Part shown: piece after piece, positions 25,001-33,188 of the stretch
How the letters are laid out: each line of letters begins with the position of its first letter
Numbering within the stretch: position 1 is the first letter of the stretch
Assembly: GCF_014699005.1 (NCBI RefSeq)
Contig: NZ_JACWZY010000003.1
Span: 248,001-312,000, forward strand
Origin: Spirosoma profusum
GTDB lineage: Bacteria > Bacteroidota > Bacteroidia > Cytophagales > Spirosomataceae
Reading direction: 5' to 3'
DNA: 64,000 nt
The notes under the pieces: generated by a model
Databases searched by the model: none
What the model saw: only the letters and a program-made list of their open reading frames with translations
What the model was told of the DNA's origin: nothing
Made by a program: the position numbers and the translations under genes

Positions 25001-26853
25001 CGGGTCAGCTGATCGAAGATAATTTCGGCGATCCCATTCTGTACTATTCACCCATGGACTGGGTCGAGCGGGGCTATGACCCCAGCGAAGTGCAGATCCG
25101 GGACTGGAAGCAGTACCTGCTGCCCCAATCAACTATATCCGATGAATGCCTGCCCAATAGCAATCCGCCCCCACCGCCCGGCTACCCAACCTGGATACGG
25201 TCGACCCTGAATCCACCTACCTCACCGGCTAATAGCTACTTTGACATCACCCTGTTCTGGGATGAGTATGGTACACCGGCAGCGGGTAAACAGGTGGCCG
25301 GTATCGATCATCTGGATCTGCCGCCCTGGATGACCTACAGCACCGATGCACCCAGTCGCAGCAGCCGCATTTTTGGTAAACCCGATACGTTGATTCCGAC
25401 CGGTATCACCTCGTTTTCGGTGACGATGGCGCTCAATCAGAATGATGGGCTGTTCACGCCAAGAAAATTCATTCAGACCGTGGTACCGGCCCAGCTGCAG
25501 GTGCACGCCATTTACAATACGGTGACCAATGCCATCGACGTGTACGTGGGTGTGGACGGCACTGGCTTTCCCAAGATTCAGCTCTACGATGCCCCGTTTG
25601 TCTACGGTAATCGGGAAGAGAAAAGCATGCCCCGCATCACCATGGTGGTGTTGTCTGCTAAAAATTACTTTTTCAAATATTCCTACGGCGGCATCATCAC
25701 CGGCAAATACGTACCCAAGATCACCTGGCTCAACCAGGTGGTCTACGTCGTGATTCCCGTTAACGAGAATGCCAACCTGAATACAGCGCTGTCGCTCTCG
25801 TTGAACCCACCGACCATTCAGACCAACTTTGGTCAGGAGCCGGGCGAGGTGGAGCTGCTGCCGGCAAATCAGAAACCCATCGTCATTACGCCCTGGCCTG
25901 ATCAGGTCTTTACCCAGATTTCTACCGTTCGCCGGTTTGCCTATAATCCGGCCCTGGTGTTCTCTGATCCGGACGGCGATCCGCTGGAGTATGAATTTTT
26001 GGGCCTGTCGAGCGGAGCTTCAGTGCCCGACAATATGTACTGGGATGAAGCCGCTGGCGAGTTTGTTCTACCCGCCAATTTCGTGGGAGCGGCCGGTTTG
26101 ATGTTTGAGGCCAAAGATCCATCGGGCGAAATTGCCCGGAGTGCCTTTTTACTGTTGGTGAGTGCGGCTGTGCCCACCAACCATGCGCCCGTATTGGTCA
26201 ATCCGATTGCCGATATCGTGCGGGCCCGCAGTGCCTCGGCGCAGAACGTCACCATCCCAACCAATACGTTCAGCGATCCCGACTCGGGTGATACCATTAC
26301 GCTCACGGCCAAACTGAAAAATGGCAACCCCTTGCCAGCTGGCTGGAGCTTCACGGGTAACACCCTTACCTATCCTCTCCAGTTTGCTGGCGTACAGGAA
26401 ATCGCCATTACGGCTACCGATTCGCACGGGCTCAGTGTGAGTGATGATTTTAAAATCACGGTCGTGACGCCCCAACTGCTAAAAATTGGCTGGTTCGCCA
26501 ATTCGAGAGGGTCGGGCGGCAGCTTCGACAGCATTGGCGTGGCCACCAAGCTTTCTGTGGTGCCCTTCACCTACAAAGTGTACCTGGAGAGCGAAACCGT
26601 GCGGGGCACCCTGGAGCTCTACGCCACAGTCAACCAGGCCGCTGCCACCAACGTAACGGTCGGTGGTGTGCTGAGTGATTACAACTCAGTGCCCATCGGG
26701 GCCAACGGTACCCGCATCTGGCGCGATAAAAACTACCAGATCAAAATCGAAATACTCGTCGGTACCACGCTCGTCGACACGCAAACCTTCACCCTTGGAC
26801 TGGATGCCAATACGGCCATTGCCAGCCTGATCAACGTCTATACGGCCCCCTAA
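22069..26853 (+). CDS. giant tail protein with C-terminal Ig/cadherin-like domains
   Basis: A 1594-residue protein, first gene of the tail module after copy 5 of the 20-mer. Residues 1-560 are beta-rich with a repeated FEVTTGF/RSESELRIW region, and a middle part (about 560-850) resembles a tail fibre shaft. Two bacterial Ig- or cadherin-like domains near the C-terminus (about 1265-1365 and 1370-1470) carry the FSDPDGDPLEYEF and FSDPDSGDTITLTA calcium-site-like motifs and end with TATDSHG. Such domains typically bind cell-surface glycans. No signal peptide. Probably a host-contacting fibre or baseplate protein. Confidence 0.6.
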   Translation: MPVTLFTTPDEFALTRGGRMLYEFSGSGRYETLGVKAVSGIGFGGAVPDGTAITLKWNNKSHTITAKTSPVLDSEFPAGDGSIAYADSLVPFFKSYFPFREDFTIDRQELGGFHFINFTAKKPGPAYDIKPITPGNIASPYYFFGNPTPGADPRLRTQYSVYVELYLQKTGTAGTDLDADYERIYAFPIETDAGGNAQFDAGSVLHAHLSADWPSWSLFTPCLAENSARKYYIAYGEAFGAPLQIGRLTNGELYQAYLGGADYLSRSDTGFNLGIFKDIATPAGDRALRYGATTRYVRADEPQFLTFLNFRTNQTGTRLRIIRTYDNNETEDLTSGLATDDVLKGQKITYAVGPTQLLVTENLPTGRSLVDYTVQWLNGNEDPISEAYRFILNYDYQPYTRYFIYLSSLGVPESLCTSGKGSAELNRFYEQAERYLPANYAIKDGQFVDYDIALQDSFEVTTGFRSESELRIWRDFYRSPERYLFEQGLLIGNSRIKPIGITTKPIKLAKDGDTLFAHKFEFVYLYKDEFYSEEQEPAGALPPLNFVPAGNSTVVIGNPTIVRSIDDTVPNAVRDLTTNLINNFKQAVAWGNHALAGYLTESSVSALFRRKDQPITYAELEGTPPTPTLDLVVGQNGITDKTVQVGQLRIPDDSPSTVMDGWAGFVRIGNVLKLAPIDAKSLVMKLVNAITNNGDIRAIFTQVLPQKLSDLIELVSTLPILLKGDATNFTRIISRTSSALAGLTINTDDNFELLGFIGRFFGNAIGMQGPQGRTFKLVGDGTAVTDVIALQATGTDILAHAYVLSELENGSEPTGFFFPKPIGNGLFKLVLADPATVTRALIDYLPASNGSGGSQVRQTRLMGCAPVPKLPQKKQRITLAQASFDADQAHNIQVPGGSITWSLRDPDGKPVGDILDMSFPDAGHFRPSIPAGSLMTKADFVGYKLYLELDEEDFGDVPGWPGAGTYNAFIRGIVDPSTGQLIEDNFGDPILYYSPMDWVERGYDPSEVQIRDWKQYLLPQSTISDECLPNSNPPPPPGYPTWIRSTLNPPTSPANSYFDITLFWDEYGTPAAGKQVAGIDHLDLPPWMTYSTDAPSRSSRIFGKPDTLIPTGITSFSVTMALNQNDGLFTPRKFIQTVVPAQLQVHAIYNTVTNAIDVYVGVDGTGFPKIQLYDAPFVYGNREEKSMPRITMVVLSAKNYFFKYSYGGIITGKYVPKITWLNQVVYVVIPVNENANLNTALSLSLNPPTIQTNFGQEPGEVELLPANQKPIVITPWPDQVFTQISTVRRFAYNPALVFSDPDGDPLEYEFLGLSSGASVPDNMYWDEAAGEFVLPANFVGAAGLMFEAKDPSGEIARSAFLLLVSAAVPTNHAPVLVNPIADIVRARSASAQNVTIPTNTFSDPDSGDTITLTAKLKNGNPLPAGWSFTGNTLTYPLQFAGVQEIAITATDSHGLSVSDDFKITVVTPQLLKIGWFANSRGSGGSFDSIGVATKLSVVPFTYKVYLESETVRGTLELYATVNQAAATNVTVGGVLSDYNSVPIGANGTRIWRDKNYQIKIEILVGTTLVDTQTFTLGLDANTAIASLINVYTAP

Positions 26854-26855
26854 CC

Positions 26856-27122
26856 ATGACTGCTAAAAACGCAATAATCGAAATCAATGTGGATGGTCAG
26901 GTACAGGGCCACCTGCTGAAAGACCTGCTGAAAATCGCGCTCGGCGTGATGAGCGAACAGGACATCGAGGAGGTGCTCCAGCTGCTGCTGGCCAAAGCGC
27001 CCGTTTCGCCCAAACCGGTGCTCGATGCCCCCACCAAACAGCCTGATAAAGCGCTGGAAGGCCCACAGCCTGACCCGTATGCCGACCAGAACGACTTTGA
27101 CTTTAATGCCTACCTACTGTAA
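26856..27122 (+). CDS. small hypothetical tail-operon protein
   Basis: An 88-residue acidic protein. The first half (IIEINVDGQVQGHLLKDLLKIALGVMSEQDIEEVLQLLL) is helical and hydrophobic-amphipathic, and the second half is proline-rich. The stop overlaps the next start by one base. Possibly a chaperone or adaptor for the large fibre proteins on either side. Confidence 0.5.
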   Translation: MTAKNAIIEINVDGQVQGHLLKDLLKIALGVMSEQDIEEVLQLLLAKAPVSPKPVLDAPTKQPDKALEGPQPDPYADQNDFDFNAYLL

Positions 27123-30100
27123 TGAAATCTAGACTCTTGTTTTTATTGCTACTGATTCCCCAGCTGATCTGGGGCCAGAGCAGCATCACTTCGGGGATCG
27201 GCTATCCCCAGTATTTTGAAACCAAGCCCAGTGGCGAGGTTATTTATTACCGCGTTCAGCGGGACTATGGTCAGTACCCGGCTCCGGCCAATAATGCCCA
27301 GTTCGAAGCCTACGTGCAGGGCTGCGTCGATTGCAAAGTGCCGCGCGTGGCTCCCATCGCCTGGGCGGGGAACGTCCGGATTACCTACCTGGCTGACTCG
27401 GCCAGAATCGAGGTCGAAAGTTCGGCCACCGTCGATGTGCAGCTCAGCTTCAACCGCTACGATGACAGCACGCTGATCGGTCGCAACAATGACGGTGTGC
27501 TGCTGCAGAACGGTACGTTCTACGGCTCGGGTAATAACAACAAAGTAGGCTACGGCAAAGTCTGGAAATTCGGTAAACGCTTCGGCGTGGGCGGCATCAA
27601 ACCGTTCGTTCCCTTAAAGCTGATCTTTAAGAATGTAGCGACGGGTTCCACCTACACGCACGTGGTCACACCGGTTCCCCGGGCTGCTCAATCGGTGCTG
27701 TTTCTGGCGGCTGGCAACAGCTCGCCCCCCAGCAACAACGGTGGCCCTTCGTGGTTCAGCGCCCGCTACACCTATGTAACAGCAACCGCCAAACTTGACA
27801 TTGAAGGCAGTGGCGAGGAGGGAGTACAACTCCAGATCGAGCGCGTCGATGGGCAGGCGATGGCGCTGGCCAATACCGATAATCCAGTTTTATCGTCGGG
27901 TGTTTATTACGGCTACGGTGGCCTTTCTGGCCAGGGCAACTACAACAAACAGTGGTCATTTGCCAGGCGTGGTGATGGTTCGGGTGGTGTGCCCAGCGTA
28001 CCCCTCAAACTGAGCTTCAAACGAAGCAATGGCACGGTGTATAGTGTCGTCTTTACGCCTACCCAGGTAACCCGTCAGCAACTCTTCAACGCATCGACGG
28101 GCACAACGACCTGCGATTTCGCCATTTCAACCGGCCCCCAAAGTGTTCAGTGCGGAGCCGGTATGACGCTGACTGCTTCGGTGTCCGGTGCTGATGCCAG
28201 TGGACTCACCTTCAGCTGGGTCGGTAACGGCTTTAGTGGCAGTGGCCAGTCGGTCCAGACCACGGCACCCTCGGCCAACGGTACGTATGCCTACGTAGTC
28301 ACGGCCAGCAAGTCGGGCTGTGAGCCTAAATCGGCCAATGCGGTCGTCAACGTAACGGGTTGCGGTCAGGCGATTTCCTATAATAATATTCTGGTACTGG
28401 GTAACTCGATTACCCACCACGGTCCTCTGGCGCCGAATGCCCTGTTTCCGGGCCATCCGGGCTGGCGCGGTGGTCTGGCTGACTGGGGCATGGATGCCAG
28501 TGCGCCCGAGAAAGATTACTTCCATATTCTGGGCGGCTATTTCAAGCAGTTGAATCCGAGCGCCCAGGTCAAGGAACTGGCCAATTTCACCTGGTCCGGT
28601 GGCAATATCTCGGTGGCCGATGGGCCGTACTGGGAGCAGAACTACTGGCGTTTGCAGTGGCCGGGTGGACTCGACTACCTCAACAACGTAGCTGCCTTCG
28701 GGGCGGATATCATTGTCTGGCGGCTGGGCGAAAACGTTGGCGATGATTCCCAGAATTTTATCGCCCATGGGAAAGCTTTAATCAACAAGCTTAAAAAGCC
28801 CACCACCAAGGTCATTATTACGGGCTCGACCTGGTACGGCTTTGGTAACCAGACGAGCGTTACGGCGAAGCTCCAGCAGCTGGCCAATGAAGAAGGTTAC
28901 GTCTACGTCGATCTCTCCAACATTCCTGGTGCCCGGGCTGGTTACGAGAATCACCCCACGGATGCGGCCATGCAGGTCATTGCTGACCGGATCTGGGCGG
29001 CTGTGCCCAAAGGTACTACTGGTGGCAATACGGTGGCCACCATGGCCGGTGGCTACGGCGAAGGCAGTCTGACGAGCCTGATGGCCTATGCGCCGTTTGT
29101 GCCGACTAACAACCAGATTTCGAGCTGGCCCCAGGGCAATACGACCCAGTACATCGAAAAAGATGGCATCAAGTTCGGGATCCTTAAGTCAGTTGGTGGA
29201 TCCATTTCCCACCTGTCGATCAACGGCGGTGAGAACCTGATCAATACCAACAGCACACCCGATCACCCGAGTGTGTTCGAGGGTGTAGTCAATCCACCGG
29301 ATGTGGGTCGTAGTGGTGGTATATCGATCTATGCCATTCCCCGTAAAATGTATCTGGAGGCTGGCCAGAGCACGGCCAACTGTCCGACGGGCGACGTGGG
29401 CTGGAACCTGGTACAGGGCGGCTCCCACTGGCAGCAGCACTCTAAGATCCATTTCTTTGAAAAACGTACGGTGCAGGGACTGGGGGAGGTATTGTATACC
29501 AAAACCCAGCCGTATCAGTGGGGACTTAATGACGTCATCGGCCAGAGCTACTTTCACAGCTGGTACTGGCTGGAAGGAACGGGGGTGAATACCCACGTCA
29601 AATTCCACTACATCATTGAGCTCAACCGGCCCGATAATCAAAAGCAGCACCGGGAATCCGCCCAGGAGCTTCCCTTTATTTATACGATTGCCACCAAATA
29701 TCACTACCACATTTACAAGGGCAATAATCCCGGTACAGGTGGTAGTCTGACCGAAATTACTCCGCCCCATCCGTCTCAGAACAGTATACCCCAGTACCAG
29801 GAAGATACCGGAGCGTTTACGACCTCGGAGCCCTGGATCGGCTCCACCGGCGACGATGGCGTGGGGGTGTTTTTGGTGACGCCCTGGAACTCGCGTTTTC
29901 ACGGCAAGCAGTTTCTGGGTCGCACGGGCAATGAGTTTTCGGGCTCCTCGAGCTACATCAATTCGGCTCCCTTAATCAACTTCGATCAGGAGGGCGTGTA
30001 CGCCTATACGGGCAGTATTTACGCGGGGTCGATGGGCAATTTCCGCAACTTCTACAATTCGACCAGCTTCCCCAAAATGAATTTTGACTTCACCTTTAGT

Positions 30101-30562
30101 GGAGGCAAAATGTGCGGCTGGGCGGCTTCGTCTTCGCCGGGTCAGCTGATCAACAATCAGTTTGTGTGGAACATTGGCCACAAACGGGCCGAAGATAATG
30201 AATCCGGTCATGGCCGTTTGCGCAGTCCGTTTGGTAGCTGGAAAAGCGCTGATCTGAATAATATCTACATCAAAGGCGTCTGGTCGACTAACGTCCGCGA
30301 AATCCGGCTCGACTGGCAGAAAGCCGGGCAAACTGACTCCCAAACCGAAAGCCAGTACCGCCACATTACCGTCAATGGTACCGGATCGATGCAGACGATT
30401 GTGGTGAACATGGCGGGGTATACCTCGCCCACCGGTGGCACCTGGGATAACAGCATCATCACCAACATTTCCATTACCTCCAAGAAGTATCCCGAGAATC
30501 CGATCTACATCGGCAACGAGACGTTCACACCGGCCTACATCGGCACGATTAACCCCAATTAA
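27122..30562 (+). CDS. secreted multidomain protein with SGNH hydrolase domain
   Basis: A 1146-residue protein with a typical Bacteroidota signal peptide (1-19, LLFLLLLIPQLIWGQ). Two related beta domains (about 60-190 and 200-320, both with GSGNN/GQGNYNK and PLKL.F motifs) are followed by an Ig/PKD-like domain (about 330-415). A GDSL/SGNH domain (about 418-640) follows: LVLGNSITHHG with the likely nucleophile Ser, WRLGENVGD and a HPTDAAM motif containing the Asp/His region. The remaining 500 residues are beta-rich. Such enzymes deacetylate or cut surface glycans. A signal peptide is unexpected for a virion protein. Confidence 0.6.
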   Translation: MKSRLLFLLLLIPQLIWGQSSITSGIGYPQYFETKPSGEVIYYRVQRDYGQYPAPANNAQFEAYVQGCVDCKVPRVAPIAWAGNVRITYLADSARIEVESSATVDVQLSFNRYDDSTLIGRNNDGVLLQNGTFYGSGNNNKVGYGKVWKFGKRFGVGGIKPFVPLKLIFKNVATGSTYTHVVTPVPRAAQSVLFLAAGNSSPPSNNGGPSWFSARYTYVTATAKLDIEGSGEEGVQLQIERVDGQAMALANTDNPVLSSGVYYGYGGLSGQGNYNKQWSFARRGDGSGGVPSVPLKLSFKRSNGTVYSVVFTPTQVTRQQLFNASTGTTTCDFAISTGPQSVQCGAGMTLTASVSGADASGLTFSWVGNGFSGSGQSVQTTAPSANGTYAYVVTASKSGCEPKSANAVVNVTGCGQAISYNNILVLGNSITHHGPLAPNALFPGHPGWRGGLADWGMDASAPEKDYFHILGGYFKQLNPSAQVKELANFTWSGGNISVADGPYWEQNYWRLQWPGGLDYLNNVAAFGADIIVWRLGENVGDDSQNFIAHGKALINKLKKPTTKVIITGSTWYGFGNQTSVTAKLQQLANEEGYVYVDLSNIPGARAGYENHPTDAAMQVIADRIWAAVPKGTTGGNTVATMAGGYGEGSLTSLMAYAPFVPTNNQISSWPQGNTTQYIEKDGIKFGILKSVGGSISHLSINGGENLINTNSTPDHPSVFEGVVNPPDVGRSGGISIYAIPRKMYLEAGQSTANCPTGDVGWNLVQGGSHWQQHSKIHFFEKRTVQGLGEVLYTKTQPYQWGLNDVIGQSYFHSWYWLEGTGVNTHVKFHYIIELNRPDNQKQHRESAQELPFIYTIATKYHYHIYKGNNPGTGGSLTEITPPHPSQNSIPQYQEDTGAFTTSEPWIGSTGDDGVGVFLVTPWNSRFHGKQFLGRTGNEFSGSSSYINSAPLINFDQEGVYAYTGSIYAGSMGNFRNFYNSTSFPKMNFDFTFSGGKMCGWAASSSPGQLINNQFVWNIGHKRAEDNESGHGRLRSPFGSWKSADLNNIYIKGVWSTNVREIRLDWQKAGQTDSQTESQYRHITVNGTGSMQTIVVNMAGYTSPTGGTWDNSIITNISITSKKYPENPIYIGNETFTPAYIGTINPN

Positions 30563-30565
30563 CCC

Positions 30566-33184
30566 ATGCGATTCATTCTGATCCTCTTGTTTTTCCTGAG
30601 TAGCCTGGTGGGACTGGCGCAGACGAACCGGCTCGGTTCGCTGCCCAACCCGCCCCCAGGTCAGTTCACCATAGGCATGGGTACGGATGGTATTCTGAAG
30701 TACAAACTGAATAACCAGACCGATTTGCCGTTTAAGATCGATCCCCGCTACAACAACCTGCCCATAGCCCAGACGGTCTCGGGCGTGCGCAGCCTCTCAC
30801 TGACCAAAGCCAACTCACCGGCTGTTATCAACACGTTCGAGGGCCGCAAGTCGGGTACCTGGGTACTCCAGGCCGATGACGATTCGACATCCGACAACGG
30901 GTTTACTTTCCTGAGAACGGCCAATGGCGTGGGTTACCTCAAGCTGCTTGGCCCCTACGTAACGCCCTACGATTTCGGCGCTAAAGGGGGGAATAACGAC
31001 GATACAACGCCGATGGCGCTGGTGCTGGATCACTGCAAAAAAACGGGTGTTACGCTGCTGCTCACTACCGTTTTCAAGACGACAAGCCCGATCTCGGTCA
31101 GTCTGGCCAATACGACCGGGGTGCTGGCGCTGGGCGGCAACCGACTGAGCATCATCGGCACCGGGCAAAGCTCCAGTGGCATTCGCTACGGTGGTCCCCC
31201 GAATACGACCTGTCTGAGCCTGCTCGGCACGGCGGACGACATGCTCAACCTGGAAGGCTTTCGCATATTCCCCACCGACGTAACGGCCAAAAACACCGAT
31301 GGCTTGTTCGTTCAGAAGCTGGCGAACCCCACCATATCGCGGATTTCGGTTTCCTACATGCGTACCGGCATGACGCTGATCGACGTAGGGGAAGGTATAG
31401 TCGAAAAGTGCCTCTTTGACTGGAACAAACAGGGCTCATACATTACGGTGGGGGCGTTGGGCGTGGCTCCCAACGGGATTAAATTCCTGTCCTGCGCGTG
31501 GAATTCCAACTCTAACTATGGCGTATTTGTCGAAAACGGCTGCACCAACACCTTCGACGCCTGCCGGTTTTTAAGTAATGGCTGGGACGCCTCGGCTCCT
31601 AACCGAAATGCCGTTCTGATCTGGTTTGCGTCCTTTAACGGGGCGGTGTCCGTGATATTAACCGGCTGCTACCTGGAGAACAACCGGGGGCCTCACACCG
31701 TGCACATTCAGGTGGCTCAGGAAAACGCATTAGGCTCCCAGGGCGGCTCGACGGTGCTGATTGGCAACACCTTCAATCGGTTCGGCGTAACGGGAATGAG
31801 CGACGTGGTGAATGACGTTTATTTCGACCCGGTGAATCTGACCTCATCAGGTCCGGTGCATTCGGTAACCATGCTCGGTAATACGTTTGTGGGGTACTAC
31901 TCTTACGCAGCGGACGCGGCCAAAAAGCGTGTCGTTTTCGCCCCCGGTGGCAATGCCTACAGCAATTACGTGGTAGCCGACAACAACTACTACCAGTATC
32001 CGGAAGAAGCGCCGACCGCCAACTTCACCCACAAGTGGCTGACGACGTCCCTGTTTACTACCTTCACCACCGCCCAGACTGCAATCGATGTGGCCCAGAA
32101 TAATGCCATTGGCAATAATTCCACGGCTATTGCCGCCAATACCAGTAGCCTAACAACGGTCAATGCAAAGGTAACGTCCCTGAGCGCCGACGTGGCGACC
32201 AATACATCGGCTATAGCTGGTAAACTCGCTATCGCCACCTTTACCAGCTATTCAGCCCTTACAGCGGCACTGATCGCTGACCGGGTGACAGCCAGTACGT
32301 ACACGAGTTATACGGCATTGGTCGCCTCGCAACTGGCGGGTAAACTGGATATCAGTACGTTTTCAACGTATTCAGCGGCCACGGCCTCGCTCATCGCGGA
32401 TAAAGTAGCCATTAGTACCTATAGCTCGTATACGGCTGGGGTGGCCGCTTCGCTGTCTTCAAAGCTGGATATCAGTGTGTACAATTCCTACACATCTGCC
32501 ATGGCCACCACGATATCGGGTAAGCTCGATATTAGTGTGTACAGTAGTTATACAGCCGCTACAGCGATAACCCTGGCGGGTAAACTCACCGCTGCTGGCG
32601 GGAGTGGTTCAAACAATACGTTTGCAACGCCAACCAGCACCGGTACGGCCACCTTTACCGGTAAAATCCTGCGACCCTATTACAACCCGACAGACAACGT
32701 GGTGAAAGCTGGTCAGTTTGGGGTGCAGCCTCATGGCGCGGGTAATACGACACTAACCTGGAATGCGCACCATGACGGAACGAACTGGGTCCGGGATTCA
32801 GCGGGGACGGCGGGGTTACTTCAAAAACTGGATAGTGAGTTGGGGCTCATTCAGACCGTTGCTGGAACGGCGGGGTTAGCGTCCGGAGCATTGAACAATA
32901 ACCGACACGTGAAATGGATGCTGGACGGGTCGATGTACCTGGGTACTATATCCTCAGCACCAGGTAGCACGAGCGGCTATAAATGGGGTTTTGATAATAC
33001 CACTGGCAACACTACTCAGACCGGGACCGCTACCGCCATACAGTACCGATTATCGGCACTCAACACGGCACCGGCCTCTGCCACTGATACCGGCACGGTA
33101 GGCGAGATACGCGTGACGGCTGGATTCATTTACGTGTGTGTAGCGGCCAATACGTGGGTTCGTTCGGCCCTTTCAACCTGGTAA
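30566..33184 (+). CDS. tail spike-like beta-helix protein with 20-residue repeats
   Basis: An 872-residue protein with a signal peptide (1-19, ILLFFLSSLVGLAQ). Near residue 134 YDFGAKGGNNDDT is the motif that opens pectate-lyase-type right-handed beta-helices, which extend to about 480. Six 20-residue repeats follow (nt 32228-32587, units such as DISTFSTYSAATASLIADKV), probably a trimeric shaft. The C-terminal part (about 690-872) resembles a fibre tip. Beta-helix depolymerases degrade surface polysaccharide. It starts four bases after the previous stop. Confidence 0.65.
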   Translation: MRFILILLFFLSSLVGLAQTNRLGSLPNPPPGQFTIGMGTDGILKYKLNNQTDLPFKIDPRYNNLPIAQTVSGVRSLSLTKANSPAVINTFEGRKSGTWVLQADDDSTSDNGFTFLRTANGVGYLKLLGPYVTPYDFGAKGGNNDDTTPMALVLDHCKKTGVTLLLTTVFKTTSPISVSLANTTGVLALGGNRLSIIGTGQSSSGIRYGGPPNTTCLSLLGTADDMLNLEGFRIFPTDVTAKNTDGLFVQKLANPTISRISVSYMRTGMTLIDVGEGIVEKCLFDWNKQGSYITVGALGVAPNGIKFLSCAWNSNSNYGVFVENGCTNTFDACRFLSNGWDASAPNRNAVLIWFASFNGAVSVILTGCYLENNRGPHTVHIQVAQENALGSQGGSTVLIGNTFNRFGVTGMSDVVNDVYFDPVNLTSSGPVHSVTMLGNTFVGYYSYAADAAKKRVVFAPGGNAYSNYVVADNNYYQYPEEAPTANFTHKWLTTSLFTTFTTAQTAIDVAQNNAIGNNSTAIAANTSSLTTVNAKVTSLSADVATNTSAIAGKLAIATFTSYSALTAALIADRVTASTYTSYTALVASQLAGKLDISTFSTYSAATASLIADKVAISTYSSYTAGVAASLSSKLDISVYNSYTSAMATTISGKLDISVYSSYTAATAITLAGKLTAAGGSGSNNTFATPTSTGTATFTGKILRPYYNPTDNVVKAGQFGVQPHGAGNTTLTWNAHHDGTNWVRDSAGTAGLLQKLDSELGLIQTVAGTAGLASGALNNNRHVKWMLDGSMYLGTISSAPGSTSGYKWGFDNTTGNTTQTGTATAIQYRLSALNTAPASATDTGTVGEIRVTAGFIYVCVAANTWVRSALSTW
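32228..32587 (+). repeat. six 60-bp coding repeats in tail spike gene
   Basis: Six in-frame units of 20 codons with consensus (D/A)IS.Y.SYTAA.A..LA.KL. DNA identity between units is partial, so the repeat is old or under coding selection. Confidence 0.75.
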
Positions 33185-33188
33185 GTTT

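Noticed and set aside
32228-32587. CRISPR-like array
   Set aside because: The repeats are in-frame coding units of a fibre protein without spacers.
22069-33184. Diversity-generating retroelement acting on tail fibre genes
   Set aside because: No reverse transcriptase and no template/variable repeat pair found.
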